NCBI GenBank assembly: GCA_963678705.1 | Contig: OY783203.1 | Coordinates: 19,512,535 to 19,576,534 of the forward strand | DNA length: 64,000 nucleotides | Source: Panorpa germanica | Taxonomy: Eukaryota > Arthropoda > Insecta > Mecoptera > Panorpidae | Direction of reading: 5' to 3' | In this document: positions 33,935-44,846 of the stretch, one piece after another | How positions within the stretch are numbered: position 1 is the stretch's first letter | Layout of the letters: every line of letters starts with the position of its first letter | Made by a program: the position numbers and the translations under genes | The notes under the pieces: model-generated | The model's input: only the letters and a program-made list of their open reading frames with translations | What the model was told of the DNA's origin: nothing | Database searches by the model: none

Positions 33935-34290
33935 TGATAGTCCAAGATCCCAGGACCGGCAGACATCACTTATTTTCTGGTTTCACTTCATCACTTCATC
34001 ACTTAATCAAGGTTTATGTCTCACTCACTCTCATGCGCACGGATAATGCCCTCTTGCTCCTACTCATAGCGAAATTAAAATTGGGTTTAGGGGATGTTTG
34101 GCCCCTTGAATCAGTCTGTCCTCTTGTAAAACGCTCAAGTTAAATTGTTTATGTACATGCACAATCATAAACTTATCAGCCAGCGGTGTAGTCCACAAAT
34201 ATAAGGCAACGACACCATCATAGGTCATAGAACCAGCATCGTAAATAGGCTGACATTAAAAAAATTGAATAAAAAAGTTAAATAATGAAT
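33935..34290 (+). repeat. Degraded SINE copy with inserted middle
   Basis: The head 'gatcccaggaccggcagac' resembles the sequence at and after the SINE B box. The body from 34140 ('ttgtttatgtacatgcacaatcataaacttatcagcc', split by small differences) and the end 'aataggctgacattaaa' match the SINE at 37376-37650. About 130 bp in the middle are unrelated to the other copies. Confidence 0.5.
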
Positions 34291-34971
34291 GTCCTTTGTC
34301 ACTTTGCAGTATTTTCGTAAATAATAACTGCGTATATTTATAAGTGTTACTTTTATTTTTTAGGTTAGGTTGATAAATTATCCAGCCACAGAGGGAGTTT
34401 CCCGAGCATTTCCTTTCCGAGAACACGAGTATACCATTATATTGGTTCGGTGTTCGGGGTTTGGCAACACATGCTAATCTCCGGTACTCATTAATTTTAC
34501 CGCGCGCTTTGGAAAACGGAAAAGAACATTTCCATTGGCCAACATTCGCTTCATCGAATACATCATGACTAAGTGTTTTCCATTTTGAATCTCGTGCTCC
34601 AGTTCCAGTAATGGCTTTGCGTTGCTATTAAACCACATATAGTCGTATACTCATATCATATTGTACCTCTGATTCGCTTAAGAATTTGTACGAGAATATT
34701 TAATTATTTTTCATAGAACATTTCATTGAAGTACTTAAGCAGATCCTAGTACCACCGTAGTGCAAATAACTTCCGTTACTATATTATATAACTTATTACT
34801 TTTTTCATTAATATGAAAAATAATTTTAATATTTATAGATAATAATGTCGCAGGTGTATATTTATGATCATATGATCTTATATTCTTATATTCTTATATG
34901 CTTGGTAGTGAATTTTGTATGGCAGCGCGAAAACGGCTCCGTCGATGTTTTTGAAAATTGCCTATTTCATA

Positions 34972-35233
34972 CCCAGTAAACATTTTGGAGCATTTTGGAG
35001 TCACTTTGACATCATATTGGAGATGCGTATGATTTTTTTGTCATGAAAGAGTTCATTTATAGTTCAGTTTCTCACAAAAGTTCATATGAAATGTCTGTTT
35101 TATCGGCTACAGATGACGGAACCACTCCACCTGTCGGAATACAAATGAAGATAAAGTTGATGAGAACTATAATTGAAGTGAAGTTGTGATAGAAACGTCA
35201 CAAAATAGGGCACTTCACTAAATGTTTACTGGG
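34972..35233. repeat. 262-bp MITE with perfect 14-bp TIRs and TA duplication
   Basis: CCCAGTAAACATTT begins at 34972 and its exact reverse complement ends at 35233. TA flanks both ends (34970-34971 and 35234-35235). This is the layout of a Tc1/mariner-derived MITE. The interior is non-coding. Confidence 0.88.
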
Positions 35234-35235
35234 TA

Positions 35236-37236
35236 GAGAAAAAAATTCTAAGACTTTTGGGGTCCCCGGATTTTTAACTGAACTTCCTGAAAACCCGTAA
35301 TTTTGGAAAAACTGGAAAAAAAGTGACCTCTTTTTTGCTGTGTTACTTTTAATTCGTAAAAGATAGAAAGTTGAAATTTTGCATGTGTATTAAGGTATTC
35401 AATGCTGACATTTCTCAAAAATTAGAAATTCAAAAATTGAAAAAGGGGGGGTTAAAGAAATTCGGGGGCCCGGTAGGGAACTCTGGAGAAAGTTCATATT
35501 CTGGATTCTAGAATAATTAAGTATATTATTTATAAAAGAAAATTCAAAATTTTCAAATTTTATTTGGGGGCACGGCGGCAGTATTTACCGAGAGTACAAA
35601 TTGTGCTAGAAAGTTGAAATTTTGTATATAGGCTAACCTTAGTAACTTATTTACGAATCGAAAAAAAAAATCCCAAATTTTGAAAAAAAGTTGGTGAAAT
35701 GACGCATAAATTGAAAATATTTTTTATTTTGATAAATTGAAAAATTATTTTATTATTGTGCGAGTTTATTATTTCAATTTAAAAATAGAATTAAATATGA
35801 AATGTAATTACGAATTATTTTATTGTATTCAAATCATACACGCCAAAAACACGTCGCATTGTGACGGGAGTAAACTCTAGTTTATAGATAATGTTACACT
35901 ATAAATTTAAAAAAAATTATAAACATTCAATTGACTAAAAAAAAGGTACTTTAAGGGGTTTTATACAGTTATTAGTCCCAAAAAAAGCGATTTTTTAAGA
36001 ATTTTTCCTGAGAAGACTTTTAAATATATTAATGTAAAAGTTTGTACACATATTATGGTAACTTTTAACTGTATGACCAATATTTTGGTCTTAAATTGTT
36101 TCTATAAAAAAATTATTTAAAAATATACTTAAGAAGTTTGTGTTAAAATTTGTGACTGATCGGTTCAGTCGTTTTCGAGAAATCTTGGTCACCGACTTTA
36201 AAAACACAGTTTTTAGAAAAACGCTTTTAAAGTTTTAAAAGCTCTAGAAATAGAGTAAAAATAGAATAGAGCTTCGAAAATAATCGCCAGTCTTGAAATT
36301 GTCTGTGTGTGTACTTAAATATATGTACATTACGAAAATGAAATTAAAAAAAAAATTATTTGAAAATATTAACTGTTTATAATCACTTAAATCGTTTGGG
36401 CACATTTGACAACACCGGTAGGTACATAACCTGAAAACTTATACCTAATGCCTTTCGAATATTCGCGGTTACTCATGAGTCGAATAACTGCACAAGTGAC
36501 GTTGCCAAATCTTGCATTATGCTAATCTTACATGTGATGATATTTTTTTATAAAAACTGTCAATTATTCTTGTTATTTCTTCGGAAACAAACTATTTATA
36601 ATATTTTAATCGAAAGCTACATATTTCCAAAGTTTCAGCAAATTCTCCATTCTTTACTACTTCATGAGGATCAGTGTAAAAGTACTGATATTATGAAAGT
36701 GCTGTAAATAAATTTAGTGCACATATATTAGGCTTCACAAGTACATATATGTTGATACCAAATGACGTTAAAATCCATGGATCACTGCAAAGTTTTGACA
36801 CCACCGTAAAATATTTCTTGTCTAACTTTTCCTAAAAACGAATTCGAACCCTCAAACCGCAAACGGAAAAGTATACACACGATTGTAAAACGCATGTAAA
36901 ACAGCATTTCTTTTGTTACACTTAACGTAATGTTTCATGTTTTTGTGAGAGAACAATTTACATAACAATTCAATATTACAACTATTATCTTTTTTATATG
37001 AAAATTATTGTTGAGTTCTATATCACATAAGAAGAAAATAATAACTCGAAAAACCATAGAAAAAAGTAAAATAAAAAATACTCGTATATTCTATTATAGA
37101 AAAACACAAAAGAAAAACGAATAGTGAAAATCTAAAATGAGAAAGAAAATTCAGAATTTTTTGTACGTGCCTATAATATGAAATATTATAATACTAAATT
37201 ATTTTTCGAGTTATGCAGTGTAGGAGTATAGTATGT
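35236..37236. other. Unassigned AT-rich sequence with A/T homopolymer runs
   Basis: No gene is recognised. The sequence at 35240-36250 is rich in 'aaattcaaaattttga'-type runs and looks like an old degraded repeat, but no ends or homologous copy in the window could be defined. Confidence 0.35.
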
Positions 37237-37300
37237 CAGTGGTTTGCAACCTTTTTATTACTGTAAGGTCGTCACCTAACTATCAATTAGGAGTGACACG
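37237..37300 (+). mobile_element. hAT-like terminus (CAGTGGTTTGCAACC)
   Basis: CAGTGGTTTGCAACCTTTTT resembles the CAGTGGTT(C/T)xCAACC end common to many hAT elements. The SINE at 37376 follows. No partner end was found. Confidence 0.4.
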
Positions 37301-37375
37301 TCATTTGAATAAATATGTTGCTTTGAACAAGCATTATTTAAGTGTAATAATTAAATTTAAAACACAAAATTATTG

Positions 37376-37650
37376 ACTGCTCAGTGGCTGAAATCATTAA
37401 CGCTTGATGTCAGAGTTTAGTTGTAGTGTCTCGGGTTCGATCCTCAGTCCAGCGCTATATTTTCTGAGTTTGGTTGTTATCAAAGTTAAATTGATTATGT
37501 CTTTATATAATCATAAAGTTATGGCGGAGTAGTGTAGATCTCATATGAGGTATAAGCACCATAAAAATTGCTAACATAGCAAAGAGGTCTTCCGTGATAG
37601 AACGCAACATCGGAATAGGCCGCCGATATTAAATAAATTAAATAAAAAAT
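37376..37650 (+). repeat. tRNA-derived SINE, fullest copy
   Basis: The A-box-like GCTCAGTGGCTGAAATC and the B box GGGTTCGATCCTC (37433-37445) lie at the spacing of a tRNA promoter, so transcription would be by RNA polymerase III. The body includes 'gttaaattgattatg', 'aatcataaagttat' and 'agtagtgtag'. The end is 'ggccgccgatatt' plus an AATAAATT-type tail. The tail resembles that of the copies at 33935-34290 and 32598-32762. The partner LINE that supplied reverse transcriptase is not identified. Confidence 0.78.
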
Positions 37651-38420
37651 AAAATTTTTGCAAAAAGAGCATGTTAAATTATAATTTTAATAATTAAATT
37701 ATAATTTTTTTTTGAAAAACGATGATCTGAATGTATCGAGCAGAAGACTGTTGATAAATAAAGCGCTTTTAAAAAAAAATTTATTGTCAATTATTTTTAT
37801 ATTTTTTATATGTCATTCTATGATGATAAAATGGATTGTAAAAGGGCGTATGAATAGACCGCATGCCTGGAGTAACGGTAAGACAACTTGTGACTGGATA
37901 TAAATAAATTAAAGATTTACGTATTTATGATTGAAAAGGGCAAAATTAGTGATGCTATCTAAATAGGAAAAAGGGCAACAGCGTTTTTGGCATCATTTTT
38001 CCACGTTACAGATTAAATACAAGTTTGCATCGATATTTTGAAAGGTGTGATATTCCCATAAAGAGCCACATTTCAATTTAAAATCAACATATGTTGCATA
38101 ACGTAATAACTTTTATCTTTGTTTTAATCAAAAGGTAAATCTACTCGTTGGATACCCTTTACTTCCATTCCGAAGAGTAACGATTTACTATATACGACTG
38201 CATTACCTATAACTGCATTACTTGCCTTGGGTTACTTTTGGTTACTATAACAAGCTTTGATTTTGGAGTCTCGATCCGACCACTGATGGATAAACATCTT
38301 TTTGTGATTATTCCAGTAAAGCGGCATAATGTCATGAACTCATTGTTCATTGTTTATTTTATAAACAAAATTCAATAGTTGAAATTAAAGTGAAGTAAGG
38401 AACAAAAAAGGAAAAATACT
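37651..38420. other. Unassigned AT-rich sequence upstream of the gag/ORF1-like frame
   Basis: No gene is recognised here. It may include 5' sequence of the retroelement whose ORF begins at 38421, but no boundary is visible. Confidence 0.35.
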
Positions 38421-39107
38421 ATGAGTGTGGAATTTGTCAACGTTGAATATAGGATGACAATTAATGAATTGCACCTATTTCTGAGAAATATTATAGAACT
38501 AAATGTAGATGATGTGTTGGCCATCCAAGTCAATGGAAATAAAATGTTAGTGAAATTAAAAGAAACCAGACCAATCGATGAACTACTAGAAAAATATGAA
38601 GAAATTAAGTATATAGGAAAGGATGACAAGGCATACAAAGTTATATTGGAAAGAGCTGACAGGTATACGATAGTAAAATTACACGATATTGAATATGAAA
38701 TGGAAGAAATTACCATACAACATGCACTCCAAGATTATGGAAAAATAATTAACATAAGAAAAGAAAATTGGGGAAAAGAGATTCCATTTCCGGTGTATAA
38801 TGCCAACCAAAGAAAAACCTGCAGATGTGACGGCCTAGACCATTTAGGACAGGATTGTACGACAAACTTTAAAAATAGAATCTCTGAAAAAAGGACAACT
38901 CTCAGTTATGTGCCGATAATAGGAAACAAGACAATAACTGAAAACAATATAGAAGCAATAGGAAATAGATTACCAGGTGTTATCAACGAACATGACTTCT
39001 CAAATTGGGTTAATGAAAAAGGGAAAAATAGTGCAAGGAAAGAAGCTGAAGCTGTAAATATTATTGGCGAAGAAAAAGATATATTTAGTTTAAATACCAG
39101 GAAATAA
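38421..39107 (+). CDS. Retroelement ORF1/gag-like protein
   Basis: A 228-residue frame from an ATG. Residues about 30-118 have the alternating hydrophobic pattern of an RRM-like nucleic-acid-binding fold (VLAIQVNGNKMLVKL, YTIVKLHDI, ALQDYGKIINIRKENW). A short Cys/His-rich patch follows at about 134-146, and the tail is rich in Lys, Glu and Asn. This layout is known from ORF1 proteins of Tx1-like LINEs and from gag-like proteins of other retroelements. I cannot decide between them because no reverse transcriptase or terminal repeat adjoins it. The sequence after it up to about 39300 is Lys-rich and AT-rich. It is treated as an isolated fossil piece, not a host gene. Confidence 0.6.
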   Translation: MSVEFVNVEYRMTINELHLFLRNIIELNVDDVLAIQVNGNKMLVKLKETRPIDELLEKYEEIKYIGKDDKAYKVILERADRYTIVKLHDIEYEMEEITIQHALQDYGKIINIRKENWGKEIPFPVYNANQRKTCRCDGLDHLGQDCTTNFKNRISEKRTTLSYVPIIGNKTITENNIEAIGNRLPGVINEHDFSNWVNEKGKNSARKEAEAVNIIGEEKDIFSLNTRK

Positions 39108-39755
39108 AAGGAAAAAGAATGAGAGCACGATAACAGAAGCTACAACATAGGCTACGGCTCAAACATAGTATTGGAAAAAGAAACATCAGTCAATGACATA
39201 ACCAAGAAAATTACGAAAAAGAAATACAAGAAAACAGAAAGAGTTACTAGATCAACGGAAAAGAAAAATAAGAATTTATAAAAGAAATAGATATAATTAA
39301 ATTAAAATGTGAAAGGAAAATGTATAGTGTATATTTATTAAAGAGCTAATAACTATTGAAAGTTGATGCACTGAAATAAATATTAAAAAAATAGATTTGG
39401 CTTATATTCGTATATTATTCAATTCAAAGTAACATCGAAGAATTCAATACGCTGAGTTATATTGATGAAGTAGCATACCGTTTTGAAGGATGCTGGATTC
39501 CAAGACACGCTGATACACGTACCACGGTAATGGGGCATCATTATAGATGAAATGTCTACCATAAAAAAGTCTTTTTGATGGTTCAATTCCACGCATATTT
39601 CAACCTGCACTCTGTTAAAAGTATATTTCTTTATAAAGTGTTTCAACGCATTCAATTATGGCTATTATAAACGTGACGTGCATTTAACTAGAACGGATTT
39701 ATAAAGGGCGCTGCTACGATTTTTCAAGAAGGGTGCTTTTGGATTATATTTTGAG
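39108..39755. other. Sequence between the gag/ORF1-like frame and the Harbinger derivative
   Basis: A purine-rich tail directly after the frame (to about 39300), then AT-rich sequence with no recognised gene. Confidence 0.35.
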
Positions 39756-39758
39756 TAA

Positions 39759-40255
39759 GACCGCTAGCACACGGGTCGATAAGTATCAAGCAAAAACTAT
39801 GTTCGGTATGCGTGCAATATGTCGATCGGTTGCTGCACAATACATTTTGCATCAAGCTCGCACACGGGTCGGTGCAGTAGCTGTGCGATGCGACTTGTAC
39901 GCGGTATGCGGAAATGCGGAAATTACAGTCAGCGGAGGCTCGACATTTGTAGGATGCAGATTGGTTTTGTTTTCCATACAAGATGGCTGAGCCCAAAGTA
40001 ATAAAAGAAATAGAAGAATATCCTTTGGTATATATCTTTAAATTGACAGATTATTCAAAAGTTAGTTCAAAAGCGTGGAATATTATTGCAAATATAATTA
40101 TAATATAATAATATCGTTTCATTCTTAAATAATTATATATTACAATAATATCTTCATTACTTGAATTACAAGACGACATGTTTCCTATAGACTTTCCGAC
40201 ATATAATGGCTGGTAAGACATGCATCGAAACCTTCCCGACCCGTGTGCCAACGGC
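39759..40255. mobile_element. PIF/Harbinger-like element with GCACACGGGTCG ends
   Basis: The left end is GACCGCTAGCACACGGGTCG after TAA. The right end, read inward, is GCCGTTGGCACACGGGTCG after TTAA. A third copy of the terminal motif (GCACACGGGTCG) sits inside at about 39859. The 3-bp flanks (TAA and TTA) do not form a clean duplication. The element contains the start of a MADF-domain frame (39983-40114), which points to PIF/Harbinger, because autonomous members carry a MADF or Myb-like second protein. No transposase is present. Confidence 0.68.
39983..40114 (+). pseudogene. MADF-domain N-terminal fragment
   Basis: A 43-codon frame starting ATGGCTGAG: MAEPKVIKEIEEYPLVYIFK, then LTDYSKVSSKAWNIIANIIII and stop. 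The pattern hydrophobic-x-x-hydrophobic-E-x-YP-hydrophobic-hydrophobic-Y, then Y-S-x-x-x-x-x-x-AW-x-x-IA is the first half of the MADF DNA-binding domain. The rest of the domain is missing and AT-rich sequence follows. It is probably what is left of the DNA-binding helper protein of a Harbinger element after internal deletion. Confidence 0.6.
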
Positions 40256-40517
40256 TTAACTTGCTGTTTTGTTAAGCTTCAGAATAAGGCATTCATTCTT
40301 ACATAAAAGTATGCAGTAGGTAAGTCTTACAAATCTTGCCAATTAAGTACTATCATATTGTTAGAGCCACTTTTTCAATTGTCAAGTATACATGTACTTC
40401 ATTTACGATGCAACTGAAGTTTAACTTAACAAATAGGATTTTCAATAATAATTTTGTCAAATACCGACCACAGGTAACAAACAAAATAAGTAAGCGAGCT
40501 ATTTTGCTTAGTTGATA

Positions 40518-41037
40518 CAGGGGTAGTTTGATAATTCAGTTTTTTCAGACTATTCTTTTTAAAAAGCGATTTATTTCCCAATAAAAGATATTTTTTTCAG
40601 CAAAAAGCGCTTTATTTATCAACATAGTCTCCTTTAAGCTCGATACATTTAGTCCAGTCTTTTTCAATTTTTTTTATTTATTCCAGAGCTTCTTTAAAGG
40701 CCCTCAAAATAGGCGTTTGTTTCAGTGGTTTCAGTGATGACCTCATTGTTAGACTCAAATCTCTTACCGCTCAGCCATTTCTTCAGGTTTGGAAACAGGA
40801 AATAGTCGAAAGTGCTATAACTGGAGAATATGCTAAATTAGCATAGTAGCATAATTTATGAATGTTTGCTATGATGATTACACACTCAATCGTAATCGCG
40901 TCATCTATCGCGTGTATAGCTGCTTTCAATGGCTGTTAACAAAATTTGACAGAAGTCTATTAATGGATCGCAGTTGACAGAAGCTGCTCGGGAAATTCCA
41001 CTAAAGGGAGAGTCACTAAATTATCAAACTTCCTTCG
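40518..41037 (-). mobile_element. Internally deleted mariner (type 2), 520 bp
   Basis: TA at 40516-40517 and 41038-41039. Inverted ends CAGGGGTAGTTTGATAATTC and CGAAGGAAGTTTGATAATTT. Minus-strand coding sequence at about 40690-40810 corresponds to the transposase C-terminus (the FLFPNLKKW and GKRFESNEE region). The element then jumps through unrelated AT-rich sequence to the 5' region. It is the best-preserved pair of ends for the family shared with 9504-9899 and 17465-19054. Confidence 0.85.
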
Positions 41038-41039
41038 TA

Positions 41040-41984
41040 CTATTATGTTCGACTGGAACAAAAATGAGAACTGACAAACAAAACTATTAACCTAATCTGT
41101 CAAATAAATCTCAGTTAAACGACTCTTTAACGAAACGACTGCGAACTAAATTTTTCTATTCAAAATTAAAGCATTTATTCAAACTGCGACTACGATAAAA
41201 TATTACTGAATCTTATCTTTTAAAGGCAGCCGAAGACCACACGAAATGCCGAATAGTACAAGGACCACTTATAGCATGAGAAAGAGGGCTTAAATAAAGT
41301 AAGCTGAACTCTTTCATACCCGAACATCTATGAGTAAAGTTCAATCTCGCTAGCCACGTTTAGATCTATTCTAAATTATATTTTGCTGCTTTCATAAAAG
41401 ATAGGTTATAAAAGGAGATAAATGTGTGAATCTGTTTTTCAATTTTACGAAAACGGTGCTGAAAAATAACAGATTAAGCGATAAATCAGTGGTATCATAG
41501 CAGTAAATAATAAACATATTTTGTGAAATATTATGCATTGTAAATACTGTGAGGATAGAATAGAACTACGACGTTAAAACCAGTTGTAACACGTTCATTA
41601 AAACATCAGTTTAAAGAGAGATAATTACGATGAATGTACTGTTCAGTAACCTGTGCTGTACATTATGTGTTTATCGTATTTAGAGAGGGTGTAGTGTTAC
41701 CAGATCCTGTGGGATTAAGGGTAGAAAAGCTGGTAAAACCGTAGGAAACCAGAGAAAACGGAATGTGAAAACTAATGCGGTCGCACTCATTTATTACTCT
41801 GTACGTTACAACAACAACTGAACAACTGAATATCTAAATTACAATGTAGGCAATAAATAAATGGGTATGGTTCAGTGACGGCTCATAAGGATGTCATGTG
41901 GTGGGACAACTGAAGAGAACTGCTCCTCGGTACTGGAATCTACTTTTACAATTGATGATATCACTAATTTAAACATTTCCAATG
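41040..41984. other. Unassigned sequence
   Basis: No gene is recognised. A short frame at 41891-42115 overlaps the LINE fragment antisense and is not a gene. Confidence 0.35.
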
Positions 41985-43235
41985 GATCTCCTTTTTCCAG
42001 TTCAGTTTTTTCAGTTTCTCGTTTTCAGAGCTGTTTTCTTTACCATTACTTCTCCTTTATTAACTTGTTTTGTTTTTTCCCCTCTAACTCACTGCTCCCT
42101 CGCTTTCTTCCCTAGCTTTCCAATATTCTCCGTATTATCTCAACCATCCGCCTTTCCGTTTACTCCTCAAGACGAGATAAGGCGAGAGTTTCAAAAATCT
42201 CGTCTCGTTCTCATTAGCTTAGAAAAAAATGGTATCGTTATATTCTCGTTCTCGTCTCGTCACATCTCGTTATTGTGAGAACTTACTCCTAAGATAGTTC
42301 TAAACAAAGTAATTCATTATATTATTTCGGCTAATTATTTTTTTTATTTTAACTTTTCACACACTATACAATACATATTGCAATTAATTCTATCAACATT
42401 TTTTTGAGGCACAGTTGATCAACAGGTTCAATTTCACTTAATGCATCATCACTTTCATCTAATCTCTGCCAGTTTTTCAGGTTGACGCTACTAACACCTA
42501 CACTCAACGACATTTTTGCGACAACTAAAGCTGCAACTAAAATGTCTTCAAACAATCGCATTGTAAATAATTTATAATCACATTTATTTTCCTTAAAACA
42601 TTGCTTTCTTTCAACTACAAAATGTTGTAAAATAACAAATTATAAAATAAAATATTTAACAGATGTTTAGCAGATTTTACATTTCGTAAATGTATGACCT
42701 AACCTTCTTTTGTAATAAAAAAAGATTGAACATTTGTGTTGCTGTTAAAGGTGTTACTTTATTTTTCTCGGAATTTTTTTCTTAAACCAGAAGAAACGGA
42801 AACCAGAAACGAGACTTTCGGGTCTTACCGTAAAGATCTCGGTACCGTCTCAATAGTTTTCAGAAATGTCTCGTCTCGTATAGTTTCGAGAAAAGTCTCG
42901 TGCTCGTGTGAAGCCCTAACTCCTCCTCATCCTTCTCTCTAAGTGACAGTTCCTTCACGTTCCTACCGCTTTCTACATTCAGTTTTACCAATGTTTCTCT
43001 CTCCTTCCTTCTTCTCTATAACTCCGACATCCATTCCTTTCCTTTTTTGCACCTCTCCTCTCTCTAAATCCTTTATTTTCTATTCGCATCAATCCTTAAC
43101 TCGTATTCATTCTTTTTATGCTCCAACGTCTTATTTTCTCGTTAATACCTTTTGCAAAATCTTCCTCACTATCTTCCCAATACCTATTTTTCTTCTCCTC
43201 ATTTCCTATTCTGAATCTTGCTATTCGCCTTGCAA
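41985..43235 (-). pseudogene. Old LINE fragment (copy E), split by a hAT-like element
   Basis: The minus strand carries the end of a LINE ORF2 in two parts, 41985-42167 and 42925-43235. The second includes, in reverse, 'aggcgaatagcaagattcag' and 'ggaaatgagg' (the IARFRIGNEE segment of the C-terminus), then 'tattgggaagatagtgagga' (YWEDSEE). Reading frames are broken throughout and similarity to copies A and B is low. It was inserted before the hAT-like element that divides it. Confidence 0.65.
42168..42916. mobile_element. hAT-like element with CTCGTCTCG subterminal repeats
   Basis: Flanked by TTACTCCT (42160-42167) and TAACTCCT (42917-42924), an 8-bp duplication with one mismatch. The right end, read inward, is GGGCTTCACACGAGCACGAG. 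The left end is CAAGACGAGATAAGGCGAGA. Both sides are dense in GAGACGAGA or CTCGTCTCG motifs, as seen in transposase-binding subterminal regions. The 749 bp contain no transposase. Confidence 0.62.
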
Positions 43236-44844
43236 CAAAAGAAATTTTATTAATAATTAAAGAGGCGAGGTAAAACAGCGCTCTTGAATTAGATTTATAA
43301 AGATATAATATAAACCCTACATCCCATATGAACGAACCGCCTCTGGTACGGTTGTGTTCACATAAAAATAAAGTACGTAATTAAAATAATAATAACAAAT
43401 TGTGTTAAGCACAAGATGTCAAGAGGGTTGTTATGTTTCGAGTAAGTCTAAACAAGAGAACAGGTGGCGATGGGTGGCGGTGGTGGTGAGTGTCGGAACT
43501 AGAATCATATTTATTCAACAGTAATATCAAATAATTACCTTTGTAAATGTAAAATGGTTATTTAAATTCTTTGATCATATTCCTTTGAAGTCAAACCATC
43601 ATATACAATATTTGAGAATCTGGACAAGGTTTACAGGACTCACTGCTTGCGTTTGGATCCTTTATTTTATCCTTTTGATGGTGTTTCTCTTTCTCCCTTT
43701 TGCCAATCACTTTGCCATCAAACAGGTGCCTCTTCTGCCTTCTGCCTCTGATTTAGTCATATTTATGTTAACGTTTATTTTATGTATGAAACATTTTCTT
43801 TAAAATTCATTTCCTTTGAATTTCACAAACCGGCTATTTTTGGTTAATTGTTTTAGAAAAATAATTGCGTTAATGAATTTAATGCTTAACGAGCTACAAA
43901 AATGTGTTGTTAATGAAAATGTAACATTTCAAAAACATTCAATCTGAAAGTAACATTTTAAGAGAGAAAATTAATAGCCGTAGGCCCTAATTTTGAGTTA
44001 AATTTAAGATCGTTTAATATTTCTTATATTCAGAAAATAGATGATGTAACTAAGCAATCTTATGACAAGTAAGGCAATTAAATTGAATTAATATAACATA
44101 AGATTACTAGAAATTCCAAGTCTGAATAGGCACTCTGCGTAAGCTAAAATTGATCCACAAGATGGAGGGTTAAATATATCTCACGAAGATGAATTTTATT
44201 TTATTTAATAAAACCTTTTTAGATAATCAGATGAATCCTAGAATCAAATTCGATTTTAAAGTTATTTTTATTAATCTTCAAATTTCCGCAGTCCGATCGT
44301 TTACACGAACCGATTCGATTCTTATGCTATCCATTAAGCTTATAGACTGTCTCATTGCAAATGTTACCTTGCTGTACACTTATTTAATGCAAAACATATA
44401 TTATTACAATAACATTCACAAGACAACAGTCATTTTCCAATAGAACACCAAGATAACTTTAATAACTTAAAGTAAAGACAAAAATTCAAAACGAGTACAA
44501 CACTTTTTGTTGAATAGAAAACGCATTAGCTTGATAGTTGTTCTTTCAAGAGAACTGACGATGCGCGACCTGTCAGATATTTTATAGTTTACACGATTTC
44601 TAAGATCTGATAGCAAACAAAAATCTAGGTAAATGATCTTCTCATTCAGATCAGAATTTAGAATATCGCAAAAAATTTGGAGAATAGAAGAAGAGGTTTT
44701 CGTCATAATACTAGAGAACAAAAGTCAGAAATAGAGTTCCTGATGAAGATCTAATCTTGTCGTCTAAAATGGCATTTACTATTGTGGCGATCAATTTGGT
44801 AAAAATGAAGATACAATATGTGTGTACGAGTACGTATAATCTTA
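43236..44844. other. Unassigned AT-rich sequence
   Basis: No gene is recognised in this 1.6-kb stretch. Several short open frames (for example 43585-43803 and 44189-44443) lack any recognisable domain or splice context. Confidence 0.4.
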
Positions 44845-44846
44845 TA

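Noticed and set aside
38421-39107. The 228-residue frame as a host zinc-knuckle gene
   Set aside because: No introns, no neighbouring host exons, and the RRM plus Cys/His patch layout is that of retroelement ORF1 or gag proteins.
39724-39996. Two overlapping opposite-strand frames of 85-90 residues as genes
   Set aside because: They lie in the terminal and subterminal region of the Harbinger-like element, and openness on both strands suggests chance. Only the MADF-like frame at 39983 has family resemblance.
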